Source: Pacificoceanicola sp049803835 (GTDB taxonomy: Bacteria > Pseudomonadota > Alphaproteobacteria > Rhodobacterales > Rhodobacteraceae). From it: DNA of 64,000 bases. Numbering within the stretch: position 1 is the first letter of the stretch; each line of letters starts with the position of its first letter. A program made the position numbers and the translations under genes. Of the stretch, positions 63,225-64,000 are shown piece by piece. Where the stretch lies: NCBI RefSeq assembly GCF_049803835.1, contig NZ_JBNAGK010000015.1, forward strand, positions 85,223 to 149,222, in the 5' to 3' direction. The notes under the pieces were generated by a model that searched no databases, was not told the origin of the DNA, and worked only from the letters and a program-made list of their open reading frames with translations.

Positions 63225-63340
63225 TCTGACGGGCGGTCGGTTTTCCGGCCGCCCCTTTTCCATTCCTTTCCAGAGGCGCGCGACGCCCGAACCCGGCCCG
63301 ATGAGAGGCGCGAGATGCCCGGCCCCAGACCCGGCATCTC

Positions 63341-64000
63341 ATGTCCTCGAACTGGTCCGCGCTCTACGCGCGCCTTGTCCGCTCGGTGAACCGGCATTCC
63401 CGTATGATGGCTTTCTCCGAACTTTTTCCAGCCGAACATCCCCCTTCTGGCTTCCGCGATCCGGCGCGCATGCTGGACTGGCTGCATGGCCGCTGCGGGG
63501 ATCGGGACGCACGGAACGCCGTGCTGTCGCGATTGCTGGGGTACGCATCCGGCCGTGCCCACACCGACCTCGCTGTCGAACTGCTCATCCTCGCGCTTTG
63601 GCCCGGGCTCAGCGTCATCCGGCGCCGACTGCTGCCGTTTCGGGAGACCGCTGTTCTGGAGGCCGATCTGCTCGCGCAGGTCACGGTAACCATCCGCCAA
63701 GCACACCCGAGCCGCATCATTTCGGTCGCCGCCACGCTACTGCGCAATGTCGAGCGTGACCTGAGACGGGCGTACCGAAAAGAGGTGCCAGGCCTCACCA
63801 GGGCTGAACTGGCAACCGAGCTCACCCTGCGCGTCGCAACACCGGATGACGCGGAAGCCATCCTGAAGGCGGCACAGGCCGAGTTCGGTGCCGATGGTGT
63901 TCTCGTGGTCGCGGTGCATGTCGCCGGGTTCAGTCAAAAGGACGCCGGGGCGCGGCTGGGCCTGAGCCATGACGCCGCTCGCAAACGCTGTCAGCGCCTC
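63341..64000 (+). CDS. Sigma-like helix-turn-helix protein, truncated by the window edge
   Basis: An open frame of at least 220 codons that runs off the right edge without a stop. The visible part is helical and rich in Arg/Leu. Near its end (about residues 200-218) the sequence GFSQKDAGARLGLSHDAARKRCQR has the layout of the sigma-70 region 4 helix-turn-helix. The start is uncertain because no ribosome site precedes ATG 63341; Met codons at 63404 and 63407 are alternatives. It probably encodes a sigma-like transcription regulator of the element. Confidence 0.6.
   Translation, partial: MSSNWSALYARLVRSVNRHSRMMAFSELFPAEHPPSGFRDPARMLDWLHGRCGDRDARNAVLSRLLGYASGRAHTDLAVELLILALWPGLSVIRRRLLPFRETAVLEADLLAQVTVTIRQAHPSRIISVAATLLRNVERDLRRAYRKEVPGLTRAELATELTLRVATPDDAEAILKAAQAEFGADGVLVVAVHVAGFSQKDAGARLGLSHDAARKRCQRL

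Overview
The window looks like a chromosomal segment of an alphaproteobacterium of the Rhodobacterales (Roseobacter/Rhodobacter type). The DNA is GC-rich. Several gene families and neighbourhoods are typical of that order: a Hint-domain protein, DUF2125, DUF1467, a gpmI-envC-ctpA cluster, a MotA/MotB-like pair with a very long coiled coil, and TRAP/TTT-rich catabolic loci. Short palindromic intergenic repeats of two kinds recur. These taxonomic calls are recognition from memory; no search was run.

Positions 1-24,700 are mostly housekeeping. They hold lysine/peptidoglycan precursor genes (dapD, dapE), a small membrane protein, a degenerate Hint protein, a GNAT and a DUF2064 transferase, an exported c-type cytochrome with a CRP-type operator, RNase R, a GST paired with a WYL/YafY regulator, rppH, the ctpA-envC-gpmI cell-wall/glycolysis operon, a MipA-like porin, carB with an unusual low-GC in-frame insertion, aspS, a response regulator, methylmalonyl-CoA epimerase and DUF1467. 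A 750-base gene-free stretch follows with a structured, possibly RNA-coding element and a telomere-like ACCCTG tandem repeat.

Positions 24,700-36,460 carry the MotA/MotB-like pair, ChaC, DUF2125, an M20 peptidase, panB-panC, a DUF4375 protein and a dipeptide-type solute-binding protein. Positions 36,460-45,860 are a catabolic/transport block. It starts with a small exported helical protein behind a well-placed FNR-type box, then a haloacetate dehalogenase homologue with all catalytic residues, an ABC peptide-type importer (two permeases and a double ATPase), an aldehyde dehydrogenase, two SDR oxidoreductases and a DmpA-like P1 peptidase. Four back-to-back mini-hairpins sit inside this block. 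Positions 45,900-49,770 contain SseB, a uracil-DNA glycosylase and two capsule-export genes (KpsT and KpsE types) without a KpsM.

A serine tRNA (GGA) at 50,397-50,486 is followed by a 400-base gene-free gap. Next comes an accessory locus: a DUF3237/LysR pair divergent from a tripartite tricarboxylate transporter operon with two TctC receptors, a B3-like metallo-hydrolase and an HSL-type esterase. From 58,240 to the window end lies a mobile or integrated element. It has a four-gene, stop-start-overlapping module around a large serine recombinase, an unrecognised 733-residue protein transcribed away from it, a Com-like zinc-ribbon protein whose ribosome site can be hidden in a hairpin, and a truncated sigma-like helix-turn-helix gene running off the right edge. 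The 733-residue gene is the strongest candidate for an undescribed function.
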